Source: Lachnospiraceae bacterium (GTDB lineage Bacteria; Bacillota; Clostridia; Lachnospirales; Lachnospiraceae). Taken from it: a DNA stretch of 32,663 bases. Positions 24,295 through 32,265 of the stretch are shown here, one piece after another (the stretch's first letter is position 1; each line of letters opens with the position of its first letter). The position numbers were made by a program, and so were the translations under genes. Where the stretch lies: NCBI GenBank assembly GCA_028727605.1, contig JAQYOA010000248.1, positions 1 through 32,663 of the forward strand, written 5' to 3'. The notes beneath the pieces are model-generated. The model made no database searches and was not told where the DNA came from. It saw nothing but the letters and a program-made list of their open reading frames with translations.

Positions 24295-25281
24295 TTACTC
24301 TTCCTCCTGTGTATATTTTGCATTGACTTCCTGAATATGATCGTACAGTTCCAAAATACTCGGGTTTGCATCCAGCATCTCCTGCTGTACCCCGGACACC
24401 TTATCTTTGAATGCCTGTATATCTACCTCAATAAATTCCACACCCATCTCATTGATCGCAATGTTTTTCGCCTCTTCCACCTGTTCGTCCCAGTATTTCA
24501 TTTCCTCTTCTGTGGAAAGGAGCGCAGCCTCCTCAAAAATCTGATATTCTTCCTCACTCAATCCCTCCAGGAATTTCAGATTTCCAATCAGCATATCCGG
24601 CACCATCTGATGTTTGTTATAAGAATAGTACTTGGCAACCTCACCGTGTTTATTATTGGTCAATGCCAGCTCGTTATTTTCTGCTCCGTCAATGACACCC
24701 TGCTGAATCGCTGTATAAACCTCTCCGAAACTCATGGGAGATGCTGCCGCACCAAACGCATTCGCCATATTGACACTGGCCGGACTCTGCTGTACACGCA
24801 TTTTCAGTCCTTTCAAATCATCCGGCGTATAGATCGGCTTTTTCGCGTAAAAACTTCTCGTTCCTGCATTATACCAGGTAAGTACCCGAAAGCCGGCCTC
24901 ATCCGTGGATTCATACACTGCTTTCATGTATTCCGTATCACTCATTACTTCATGGTATGCCTCTTCCGAAGTGAACAGATAAGGCATACTGAATACCTCG
25001 TAGACATCTGCAAAATTTTCCAGATTCGCAGTGCCTGCCACCACAAAATCGATAGCGCCTGTCTGGGTCAGCTCAATCGCCTTCTGCGCACCGCCCAGTA
25101 ATTCGTTGGGGTAAATCTGAACCTCGTATTTATCTCCCAGATGTTCCGGATGTGTTTCGGACTGGGCATGGGAGATACGGATAATCCGTTTCTCACTTTT
25201 AATCGATGCGCAGCCGGTCAGATTTCCGATGAAAAGTCCGCAGCAAAGAACCAGCGCACCTATTTTCTTAAATCCTTTCAT
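24295..25281 (-). CDS. dctP: TRAP substrate-binding lipoprotein, with apparent short internal deletion
   Basis: About 328 residues. The start at 25281 gives a classical lipoprotein signal: basic MKGFKK, a hydrophobic stretch and the lipobox LTGC, so it is anchored outside the membrane. The DctP fold is clear: YPNELLGGAQKAIELTQTGAID, MPYLFTSEEAYHEVM, LKGLKMRVQQSPASVNMANAFGA and FGEVYTAIQQGVIDGAENN, with the Arg of MRVQQ as the usual carboxylate-binding residue. Between HPEH and LGDKYEV about a dozen residues of the first helix normal for DctP appear to be missing. An AAAGGA site lies about 12 bases upstream. The cargo is inferred to be a hexuronate. Confidence 0.9.
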   Translation of the reverse strand: MKGFKKIGALVLCCGLFIGNLTGCASIKSEKRIIRISHAQSETHPEHLGDKYEVQIYPNELLGGAQKAIELTQTGAIDFVVAGTANLENFADVYEVFSMPYLFTSEEAYHEVMSDTEYMKAVYESTDEAGFRVLTWYNAGTRSFYAKKPIYTPDDLKGLKMRVQQSPASVNMANAFGAAASPMSFGEVYTAIQQGVIDGAENNELALTNNKHGEVAKYYSYNKHQMVPDMLIGNLKFLEGLSEEEYQIFEEAALLSTEEEMKYWDEQVEEAKNIAINEMGVEFIEVDIQAFKDKVSGVQQEMLDANPSILELYDHIQEVNAKYTQEEE

Positions 25282-25319
25282 GAATGAATTAATTCCTTTC
25301 CCTCTGTATTTCTTCGAGT

Positions 25320-26315
25320 TCAGAAATCTGTTGTATTCCTCTTGATCAGATGACATTTGATTGTTGTCTTTTTCCTGATTGTTTCACCGCCCAATAATGC
25401 CATCATAGAATCAATCGCTGTCTTACACAGGATCTCCCCCCGGGCATCCACTGTAGTAAGTTCGGGCTCACAACTGATGGAAAGTTCCGAATTGTTGTAT
25501 CCTACGACACTGATTTCCCCCGGCACATCAATTCCCCGTGCCCGGGCATATTTCAAAACACCGACTGCAAGGCCGTCTTCTGTGGCAACCACACTGTCAA
25601 AATCCAGATTTCTGTGCAAAAGCAGCACATCTCTGGTGGTATGAATGGAGTTTTCTGCATAGAGTTTCAGATCTTCACAGACAGGCATCTTATGCGCCCG
25701 CAATGCATCTTCATATCCTTTCAGTTTCTGTCTCGCGCTGAAAGAATGGGAATTGCTCAGGTAGAGAATCCGTTTTCTTCCGGAAAAAATCAATTCTTCC
25801 GTTGCATCATAGACTGCCTGGTAATCATCTGCGATGGTACAATAAATATTATCATCTTCAATATAACCGTTGATCATAAACACCGGGATCTGCTGTGCCA
25901 CATCTTTGATATATGTAACATCCTCATCTCCCTCCCCGGCATAATTGGAACCTACCAGAACCAGCGCATCAATGCGTTTGTTCAGAATCAACTCTACTGC
26001 CTGACGCTTATCCTCCTCATCGTATCCACTGCAATAAAGAATACAATCATAACCGTATCCTCTCAGATTCTTTTCCAGATACGCAACCGCATTTGCCATA
26101 TACGCATCTGCCACATCCGGACAAACCAGTCCGACTGTCTTCATGGAGTTCAAACCAAGTCCTCTGGCAAACACATTTGGTGTATAGTGATTTTCTTCCA
26201 TAATCTTACGCACTTTTTCTTTTGTCTTCTCACTGACTTTCGGACTGTCATTCACAACTCTGGACACGGTTGCAATCGAAACGCCTGCAAGTTTTGCAAT
26301 ATCGTAAATATTCAC
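25320..26315 (-). CDS. LacI family transcriptional regulator of the hexuronate genes
   Basis: A 331-residue repressor. Residues 1-50 form the LacI helix-turn-helix and hinge (IYDIAKLAGVSIATVSRVVND), followed by a sugar-binding domain (TVGLVCPDVADAYMANAV, and near the end ISVVGYNNSELS). It starts with GTG at 26315, after AAGGGAAG about 8 bases upstream; no ATG fits the conserved N-terminus. It heads the dctPQM-uxaC arm. Two matching TGTAAGCCCTTACA operators, one after its own -10 and one after the uxaA -10, suggest it represses both arms and itself until a uronate-derived inducer is present. Confidence 0.93.
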   Translation of the reverse strand: MNIYDIAKLAGVSIATVSRVVNDSPKVSEKTKEKVRKIMEENHYTPNVFARGLGLNSMKTVGLVCPDVADAYMANAVAYLEKNLRGYGYDCILYCSGYDEEDKRQAVELILNKRIDALVLVGSNYAGEGDEDVTYIKDVAQQIPVFMINGYIEDDNIYCTIADDYQAVYDATEELIFSGRKRILYLSNSHSFSARQKLKGYEDALRAHKMPVCEDLKLYAENSIHTTRDVLLLHRNLDFDSVVATEDGLAVGVLKYARARGIDVPGEISVVGYNNSELSISCEPELTTVDARGEILCKTAIDSMMALLGGETIRKKTTIKCHLIKRNTTDF

Positions 26316-26346
26316 AATTCACACTTCCCTTCTATTTCTCATCTCG

Positions 26347-26366
26347 AAGTGTAAGCCCTTACACTT
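26347..26366. promoter_or_regulatory. LacI-type operator O1 (lacI arm)
   Basis: Nine-base inverted arms AAGTGTAAG and CTTACACTT around a CC centre. It lies 6 bases past the lacI -10 box, so bound repressor would block initiation or clearance. Confidence 0.85.
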
Positions 26367-26372
26367 GTATTT

Positions 26373-26400
26373 ATTATAGCATGAATTTTTACGAACGCAA
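26373..26400 (-). promoter_or_regulatory. lacI-dctPQM-uxaC promoter
   Basis: Minus-strand TTGCGT at 26395-26400 and TATAAT at 26373-26378 with a 16-base spacer. Confidence 0.75.
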
Positions 26401-26496
26401 TCCGAAAGTCCCCTTTAAAATTTCACAATTTTTCCTATTATATTTTGTGCATAACCACTGTTTTTCGTCATGTTTTCGTTTTTTTTAAATTTTCGA

Positions 26497-26525
26497 TTGA
26501 CGAACAAAAAAATATGATGTATGTT
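26497..26525 (+). promoter_or_regulatory. uxaA-uxaB promoter
   Basis: TTGACG at 26497-26502 and TATGTT at 26520-26525, 17 bases apart, directly followed by operator O2. The roughly 95 bases between the two promoters (26401-26496) are AT-rich with no other recognised site. Confidence 0.7.
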
Positions 26526-26528
26526 TTG

Positions 26529-26542
26529 TGTAAGCCCTTACA
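26529..26542. promoter_or_regulatory. LacI-type operator O2 (uxaA arm)
   Basis: TGTAAGCCCTTACA, identical to the core of O1 including the off-symmetry C in the centre, placed 3 bases past the uxaA -10 box. Confidence 0.85.
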
Positions 26543-26594
26543 TTTTAATTCTTCAAGCTGAGACATAATGAAAGTTGCCGACAAATGAGTCTGA

Positions 26595-26632
26595 CGTCGA
26601 TTTCTCCGTGCTGCACACTCCCCAAATCGACG
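26595..26632 (+). other. Hairpin in the uxaA leader
   Basis: A perfect 9-base stem (CGTCGATTT with AAATCGACG) with a 20-base loop, 33 bases before the uxaA start. No T-run follows, so it is not a terminator; it might affect RNA stability or ribosome access. Confidence 0.4.
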
Positions 26633-26665
26633 AATAATAAGATGATGAAAGAAAGGATGTGAAAC

Positions 26666-28147
26666 ATGCAGACATTTCTTAAAATTCATCCGGATGATAA
26701 AGTGGCAGTTGCCTTAAAGCCATTATCCGCTGGAGATGTCCTTACTGTTGACGGAAAAGAAATTACATTATTGGAAGACATTCCCCAGGGGCATAAATTT
26801 GCCCTTTGTTCTCTGGCTGCAAACGAACCGGTTATAAAATACGGTTCCCCCATCGGTTTTACCAAAGAAGAGGTTCGGCCGGGTGCCTGGATTCATACCC
26901 ATAATCTGAAAACCGGCCTCGGTGATTTACTTACCTATCAATATCATCCCCAAATTTCTCCTCTTCCCATAGGAGAGGAACGTTATTTCCAGGGATATCG
27001 CCGCCCGGACGGAAAAGTGGGTGTTCGAAACGAACTCTGGATTATTCCTACCGTAGGCTGTGTAAATAATATCGCCAGTGCGGTGGAACGCCGCTCCCAG
27101 ATCTACAAAACCGGAAGTATTGAGGCCATCGCCGCTTTTCCACACCCTTACGGCTGTTCCCAGATGGGCGATGATCAGGAGCATACCCGTCAGATTCTGG
27201 CAGATCTGATCCGTCATCCCAATGCCGGAGGTGTCCTGGTACTTGGTCTCGGATGCGAAAACAGCAATATTGACGAGTTGAAAAAGTATCTCGGAGATTA
27301 CGATGAAAATCGTGTAAAGTTTCTGGTTTGTCAAGAATCCGAAGATGAAATCGCAGATGCCCTTTCATTAATGGAAGAGCTTTCACAATATGCCGGAGGT
27401 TTTCACCGGGAACCGATCAGCTGCAGTGAACTGGTAATCGGAATGAAATGCGGAGGCTCTGACGGTCTCTCCGGAATCACCGCAAATCCCACTGTAGGTT
27501 ATTTCTCCGATCTGCTGGTTTCCAGAGGCGGAACTACGATTCTCACCGAAGTTCCCGAGATGTTCGGAGCAGAAACTCTGCTGATGAACCGCTGCGAAAA
27601 CGAAGAACTTTTTAACAAAACCGTTGCATTGATCAATGATTTTAAAAATTATTTTACCAGCCATAACCAGACGATTTACGAAAACCCGTCTCCCGGAAAC
27701 AAAAAAGGCGGTATTTCTACTCTGGAAGACAAATCCATGGGCTGTACGCAGAAATCGGGTTCTGCACCGGTAAAAGGAGTACTCTCCTATGGAGAACCCG
27801 TACAGGCCAAAGGTTTGAATCTCCTCAGCGCTCCCGGCAATGATCTGGTTGCTTCCACCGCACTGGCAGCTTCCGGCGCCCATATTGTGCTGTTTACCAC
27901 GGGACGTGGAACCCCGTTTGCTTCGCCGGTTCCCACGGTAAAAATTTCAAGCAATACCCCCTTAAGCAAACACAAAAAAAACTGGATCGATTTTAACTGC
28001 GGTTCCATGACAGACGGAAAATCACTGTCAGAGCTCGGCGAGGAATTATTTGATTATGTGATTGCAGTTGCTTCCGGAAAAATGGTAAAATCAGAAGAAG
28101 CAGGTTTCCACGATATGGCAATCTTTAAGCAGGGAGTAACACTGTAA
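26666..28147 (+). CDS. uxaA: Altronate dehydratase
   Basis: A 493-residue enzyme that dehydrates D-altronate to 2-keto-3-deoxygluconate. The N-terminal SAF-like domain (about residues 10-85) is followed by the GalD/UxaA catalytic domain, joined in one chain as in Escherichia coli UxaA. Typical stretches: GYRRPDGKVGVRNELWIIPTVGCVN, HPYGCSQMGDD, LGLGCENSNI and GMKCGGSDGLSGITANP, whose cysteines hold iron. AAAGGA lies 8 bases before the ATG. It is first in the rightward arm, controlled by operator O2; uxaB follows after 32 bases. Confidence 0.96.
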   Translation: MQTFLKIHPDDKVAVALKPLSAGDVLTVDGKEITLLEDIPQGHKFALCSLAANEPVIKYGSPIGFTKEEVRPGAWIHTHNLKTGLGDLLTYQYHPQISPLPIGEERYFQGYRRPDGKVGVRNELWIIPTVGCVNNIASAVERRSQIYKTGSIEAIAAFPHPYGCSQMGDDQEHTRQILADLIRHPNAGGVLVLGLGCENSNIDELKKYLGDYDENRVKFLVCQESEDEIADALSLMEELSQYAGGFHREPISCSELVIGMKCGGSDGLSGITANPTVGYFSDLLVSRGGTTILTEVPEMFGAETLLMNRCENEELFNKTVALINDFKNYFTSHNQTIYENPSPGNKKGGISTLEDKSMGCTQKSGSAPVKGVLSYGEPVQAKGLNLLSAPGNDLVASTALAASGAHIVLFTTGRGTPFASPVPTVKISSNTPLSKHKKNWIDFNCGSMTDGKSLSELGEELFDYVIAVASGKMVKSEEAGFHDMAIFKQGVTL

Positions 28148-28179
28148 CTGTCATGCCGTTTTTACCAAAGGAGAGGATC

Positions 28180-29682
28180 ATGAAAAAATTATCATACCAG
28201 GTATTAAAAGAACAGAATTATGACGGGTATCTTCTGGAAAAAGCCCCGGAAAAGGTTCTGCAGTTCGGAGAAGGCAATTTTCTCCGCGCATTTGTCGATT
28301 ATTTTTTTGACATACTAAATGAAAAAATGAACTTTAACGGTAAAGTGACGGTGGTGAAGCCGCTTCCAAAGCGGGTTCCCGTTTCTGTCCCGGAATGGCT
28401 TAATGAGCAGGAAGGCCTTTATACTCTTTATCTGCGCGGGTTTGAAAATGGCCGAAAGGTAAATTCCAAACGAGTGATTTCCTGTGTCAGCCGTTGTCTG
28501 AACGCCTATGAAGATTATGAAGCGCTAATGGCATGCGCCGACAATCCTGACCTCCGATATATTACCAGTAATACGACAGAAGCCGGCATCGTCTACGATC
28601 CCGCCTGTCGTTTCACAGATCAGCCTGCATCCAGCTATCCCGGAAAACTGACACAGTTTCTTTACCGCCGCTTTCAAAAATTCGGCTCCGAACAGGGAAA
28701 AGGATTTGTCATTCTTGCCTGTGAACTGATTGATGACAACGGAAAAGAACTGGAGAAATGCTGCATCCGCCATGCAAGAGACTGGAATCTTGGAGAAGAT
28801 TTTATCAACTGGCTGCAAAAGGAAAACTTCTTCTGCTCCACACTGGTTGACCGCATCGTCACAGGCTATCCGAAGAATGAGGCAGCTGCGCTGAATCAGG
28901 AAAACGGCTACGAAGATATGGCTCTGGATACCGGTGAAGTCTTCGGTTTCTGGGTAATTGAAGGGCCGGAATGGTTAAAGGAAGAACTTCCCTTTGCCAA
29001 AGCCGGGCTGCCGGTCATTGTAACAGATAATCATAAACCATATAAACAGAGAAAAGTACGGATTCTCAATGGTGCTCATACCTCCATGGTACTCGGCGCT
29101 TATCTCGCCGGATGGGACATTGTACGGGACTGTATGGCAGATGATGTCATCCGCGGTTTCATGAACAAGGCAATTTATGAAGAAATCATCCCCACGCTCA
29201 CACTCCCGAAAGAAGAACTGGAAACCTTCGCTTTTTCTGTGACGGAACGTTTCAAAAATCCTTTTATTGACCATGCGCTGCTTTCCATCTCCTTAAATTC
29301 CACTTCCAAATGGAAAGCCAGAGTTCTTCCCACGGTCAAAGACTATATCCGGCAGAAAAAAGAACTTCCGAAATGCCTTACAGCATCGTTCGCGCTTTAT
29401 CTTGCATTTTACAGAAACGGACAGGAACTCTCGGAATCCGGACTCAAAGCCCTCCGTCCAAATGGGGATTCCTACCTCATTTCCGACGACAAAGCAGTGC
29501 TGGAATTCTTCCTGGCACACAAAAACGATTCCTCCCGTGATCTGGCATATGCCGTATGTTCCAATGAAAGCTTCTGGGGCGAAGATCTGACCAAACTGGA
29601 CGGATTCGCGCAAATGGCTGCGGATACCCTTGAGAGAATTGATCAGATCGGAACGTATGAAGTGATGAAAGAATGCCTGTAA
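28180..29682 (+). CDS. uxaB: Tagaturonate reductase (altronate oxidoreductase)
   Basis: A 500-residue NAD-dependent enzyme of the long-chain mannitol dehydrogenase family that reduces tagaturonate to altronate. The N-terminal cofactor region shows VLQFGEGNFLRAFVDYFF; NTTEAGI, ACELIDDNG and TLVDRIVTGYP follow; the catalytic K-x4-N-x2-H pattern is present in KVRILNGAH. These stretches fit UxaB better than the fructuronate enzyme UxuB. The ATG at 28180 is chosen because GGAG lies 6 bases upstream; an in-frame ATG at 28153 lacks a ribosome site. It completes, with uxaC and uxaA, galacturonate conversion to KDG. Confidence 0.95.
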   Translation: MKKLSYQVLKEQNYDGYLLEKAPEKVLQFGEGNFLRAFVDYFFDILNEKMNFNGKVTVVKPLPKRVPVSVPEWLNEQEGLYTLYLRGFENGRKVNSKRVISCVSRCLNAYEDYEALMACADNPDLRYITSNTTEAGIVYDPACRFTDQPASSYPGKLTQFLYRRFQKFGSEQGKGFVILACELIDDNGKELEKCCIRHARDWNLGEDFINWLQKENFFCSTLVDRIVTGYPKNEAAALNQENGYEDMALDTGEVFGFWVIEGPEWLKEELPFAKAGLPVIVTDNHKPYKQRKVRILNGAHTSMVLGAYLAGWDIVRDCMADDVIRGFMNKAIYEEIIPTLTLPKEELETFAFSVTERFKNPFIDHALLSISLNSTSKWKARVLPTVKDYIRQKKELPKCLTASFALYLAFYRNGQELSESGLKALRPNGDSYLISDDKAVLEFFLAHKNDSSRDLAYAVCSNESFWGEDLTKLDGFAQMAADTLERIDQIGTYEVMKECL

Positions 29683-29708
29683 GAAAGTTTCTGTAAGAAA
29701 TTATCTAT

Positions 29709-29760
29709 AAAAAATGCACCCGCAATATCCGGTATACCGGATGCTGCGGATGCATTTTTT
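29709..29760. terminator. Bidirectional terminator between uxaB and the AMP-ligase gene
   Basis: A 10-base outer stem (AAAAAATGCA / TGCATTTTTT), an inner CCGCA/TGCGG stem and a CCGG-TATA-CCGG tip form a long hairpin with A6 and T6 flanks, serving both convergent genes. Confidence 0.92.
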
Positions 29761-29772
29761 GAATTGACTCAT

Positions 29773-32043
29773 TTAGTTATTCCACAATTTTTCAATCTTC
29801 GGAGCTGCAAGATACATCTGTGCTGCTATATTCGTCATGGCTTTCACTCCTGCAACCTGCGGCACTACGTAGTAGCAATAACGAATACCATTTTCCACAG
29901 CAGTATCCACATAGGATATGTCCTCCCTTACCACAGCAATTCTGGTACAATTGCTTTCACCGAATTTTTTGCGGTAAATGCGGTACTCATCTGCTTCCTT
30001 CACCTTGGTCCAGGTTACCTTGATGCCATTTTCCACATTCTCCAGAGCAATGGATGTATGAATCATAGACTCTGTCGATGACCACGCAGAATAATAGGTA
30101 TTGGAACCGGAAGAATTAAAGGCACGCACGCGTATGTAGTAGCGCTCTCCTTTTTTCAGCCCGCCAATCACTTCCTGAAGCTTTTGCGTAGAAGGAACAT
30201 CAATGGATTTGCTTCCGACAAACGAACTGTTCGTACAGTAACAAATCTGGTAGCCGGATGCCATTTCATTCTGCGTCCAGGTTACTTTCATCTTACCGGT
30301 TCCTTTATCTGCCAGCCGTGCAGAGATTGCTGCTGTTAATTCTTTTCTGTTTGTTTTGAAATGGAAGTACGGTCTTTCTTTAATCACCGTAATTTCAGCC
30401 GGATACTCATGTTCTTCCAGCGCAGCCAGAATCGCCGGTCTGACTTCGTCAAGTGTCTTGCCCTCATCAAGGATTACGAACAGATACGGCACAAAGAAGC
30501 CTTCATGATCCGGATCCGGTACAAAGCAGAAAAATCCATCTTTTACTCCCTCTGCCTCAACCACACGGCTCTCCATCCGCATCATAAACAGATATCCGCC
30601 GCCAAAACGCTCTGTAAATCCACGGCCCAGAATATGAACAATACCCTGTTCTGTAATATATCCGATATCTCCTGTATGCAGCCAGATCTCACCATCCGGA
30701 TGAACCACCAGAGTTCTCTCTGTCATCTCATCGCCCATGTATCCGCTGTAGCCCAGCATTTTTGCCGGACCGTTCATACATACCTCTCCAAGCTCACCGT
30801 AGCCCTGCTCTTCCAGCGTCTCAGAGTCAAAGACCGAAAGCACCGTTGCAGGCATCGGCATACCGACGCATCCATCCTTCAACGGGAACATCGGATTTGG
30901 AAGTGTAAAGCAGGAACCTCCCTCACTCTGTCCATATCCGGCACTCAGCTTATGCATGCAGTTGTGCTGATGGAAGAACTCCTCCACCTCACGGTATTTT
31001 CTTTCATTCATCGGCTCAGCACCCGGTCCGATGCTTCTTAAGTGTGACATATCATAGTCTTTCGGAATTCTGGTGCTCTTCATGAGGATATCGCACATCA
31101 TCGGAATCAGCGCCCAGTAATTCGGTTTCAGCTCCATAAAACGGACATCAATGTCTTCAATCGGACAGAACGGGTCAAGAATCACCCGAAGCCCTGCCGA
31201 CATCGGGAAAATGGTCATGGAAACGGTGGCTGCAACCAGCGCCGGTGTCAGAATCGGAAGCCACCAGGTCTCCTGCACTTCCGTAGCCGGAACAAAGACA
31301 GACATCTGATAGGCAACCGCCACAATGTTCGCTCCGGAATGGATTACCAGTTTTGAAATTCCGGTTGAACCGCTGGTATACGCCCCAAATAAAGGTCTGT
31401 TCGGATTCTCCGGTGCGGCAAAATCTCCGGTATACTTTCTTCCCAGGTTCATAAACTCATCCCAGGAAAGATCTCCCTGTGTTGTCTCCGTCTCGGACGT
31501 ATAACGGGATTCAATCTCTTTTTCTATGTAATCCGGAATACAGTTCCGGTCCGCATAATCATAAGGAGATACTTTAATCATGCGGGTCATAGGGGTTGTG
31601 GCACGGAACAGTTCCTCGTCTTCCTTTGAAATATAATCATGTACAAAAGCCGTAGATGCCTTGGATTTGCGAATTGCAAAGCAAAGCTCTTCCGGTGTAT
31701 CATCGCGGCAGATCAGCGCTGCGCCAATTTTTTCAGCAGCCAGAAGCAAAATGTAATGCGATGGAACAGCCTGTACAAAAACAGGGATCCGGTCTCCCTC
31801 CTCAAATCCAAGTACTTTGAGAGCTTTTGCTGCCGTTTCAACTTCCTGCCAGAATTCTTTCCAAGTGAATTTTCTCCCGTAGTACTCAATCGCATCTTTG
31901 CTTTCATCCGGATTTTTCATTCTCAAGAATGATTCCAGTGTAATCTTTGGGATTTCCATGTTTCTCAATGGCTCAGGATAAAACTGCAGCCAAGGCTTAT
32001 CAATACTTGCTTTTCCTGTCAATCCTGCAGAATCAAAACTCAT
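29773..32043 (-). CDS. AMP-dependent acyl-CoA synthetase-like ligase fused to two fibronectin type III-like domains
   Basis: About 756 residues from the ATG at 32043 (a GTG at 32055 is the alternative; neither ribosome site is strong, so the start is uncertain). Numbering here is from the GTG. Residues about 40-580 are an adenylate-forming domain: AYTSGSTGISKLVIHS at 225-240, GYGQSEGG at 373-380, WLHTGDIGYI at 458-467, a modified hinge GRGFTERFGG and a C-terminal lysine region HFKTNRKEL. Residues about 588-667 and 669-745 look like FnIII modules (KVTWTQNEMASGYQICY, GERYYIRVRAFN; GIKVTWTKVKEADEYRIYR). There is no signal peptide or membrane segment, although FnIII domains are normally outside the cell. 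The acid substrate is unknown. It has its own promoter with a palindrome downstream. Confidence 0.88.
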   Translation of the reverse strand: MSFDSAGLTGKASIDKPWLQFYPEPLRNMEIPKITLESFLRMKNPDESKDAIEYYGRKFTWKEFWQEVETAAKALKVLGFEEGDRIPVFVQAVPSHYILLLAAEKIGAALICRDDTPEELCFAIRKSKASTAFVHDYISKEDEELFRATTPMTRMIKVSPYDYADRNCIPDYIEKEIESRYTSETETTQGDLSWDEFMNLGRKYTGDFAAPENPNRPLFGAYTSGSTGISKLVIHSGANIVAVAYQMSVFVPATEVQETWWLPILTPALVAATVSMTIFPMSAGLRVILDPFCPIEDIDVRFMELKPNYWALIPMMCDILMKSTRIPKDYDMSHLRSIGPGAEPMNERKYREVEEFFHQHNCMHKLSAGYGQSEGGSCFTLPNPMFPLKDGCVGMPMPATVLSVFDSETLEEQGYGELGEVCMNGPAKMLGYSGYMGDEMTERTLVVHPDGEIWLHTGDIGYITEQGIVHILGRGFTERFGGGYLFMMRMESRVVEAEGVKDGFFCFVPDPDHEGFFVPYLFVILDEGKTLDEVRPAILAALEEHEYPAEITVIKERPYFHFKTNRKELTAAISARLADKGTGKMKVTWTQNEMASGYQICYCTNSSFVGSKSIDVPSTQKLQEVIGGLKKGERYYIRVRAFNSSGSNTYYSAWSSTESMIHTSIALENVENGIKVTWTKVKEADEYRIYRKKFGESNCTRIAVVREDISYVDTAVENGIRYCYYVVPQVAGVKAMTNIAAQMYLAAPKIEKLWNN

Positions 32044-32079
32044 ATCTCTACCCACTCTTTCGTTATTTTCCCTTTCATC

Positions 32080-32099
32080 TTAATGCAGACATGCATTAA
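32080..32099. promoter_or_regulatory. Candidate operator of the AMP-ligase gene
   Basis: Perfect 8-base arms TTAATGCA and TGCATTAA around GACA, 4 bases beyond the -10 box of the ligase promoter. The binding protein is unknown. Confidence 0.6.
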
Positions 32100-32103
32100 C
32101 ATA

Positions 32104-32132
32104 ATTGTATATCCATACAGATTTTTTGTCAA
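32104..32132 (-). promoter_or_regulatory. Promoter of the AMP-ligase gene
   Basis: Minus-strand consensus TTGACA (32127-32132), a 17-base spacer and TACAAT (32104-32109). Confidence 0.82.
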
Positions 32133-32184
32133 CCGAACATGTACATTCTCCTCAGAAACTTCCGTTTCTGTCTCAGATCAGCCC

Positions 32185-32212
32185 TTGTGAAAACCCGCAA
32201 AATGAGTATAAT
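32185..32212 (+). promoter_or_regulatory. moaA promoter
   Basis: TTGTGA (32185-32190), a 16-base spacer and perfect TATAAT (32207-32212), giving a leader of about 45 bases with no room for a molybdenum-cofactor riboswitch. Confidence 0.72.
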
Positions 32213-32265
32213 AGAAATGTCAGATAATTCATGGAAACTCATAGAAATTTTATTCGAGGTAACTT

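Noticed and set aside
26595-26632. Terminator or attenuator in the uxaA leader
   Set aside because: The 9-base hairpin has no following T-run; it is kept only as a hairpin of unknown effect.
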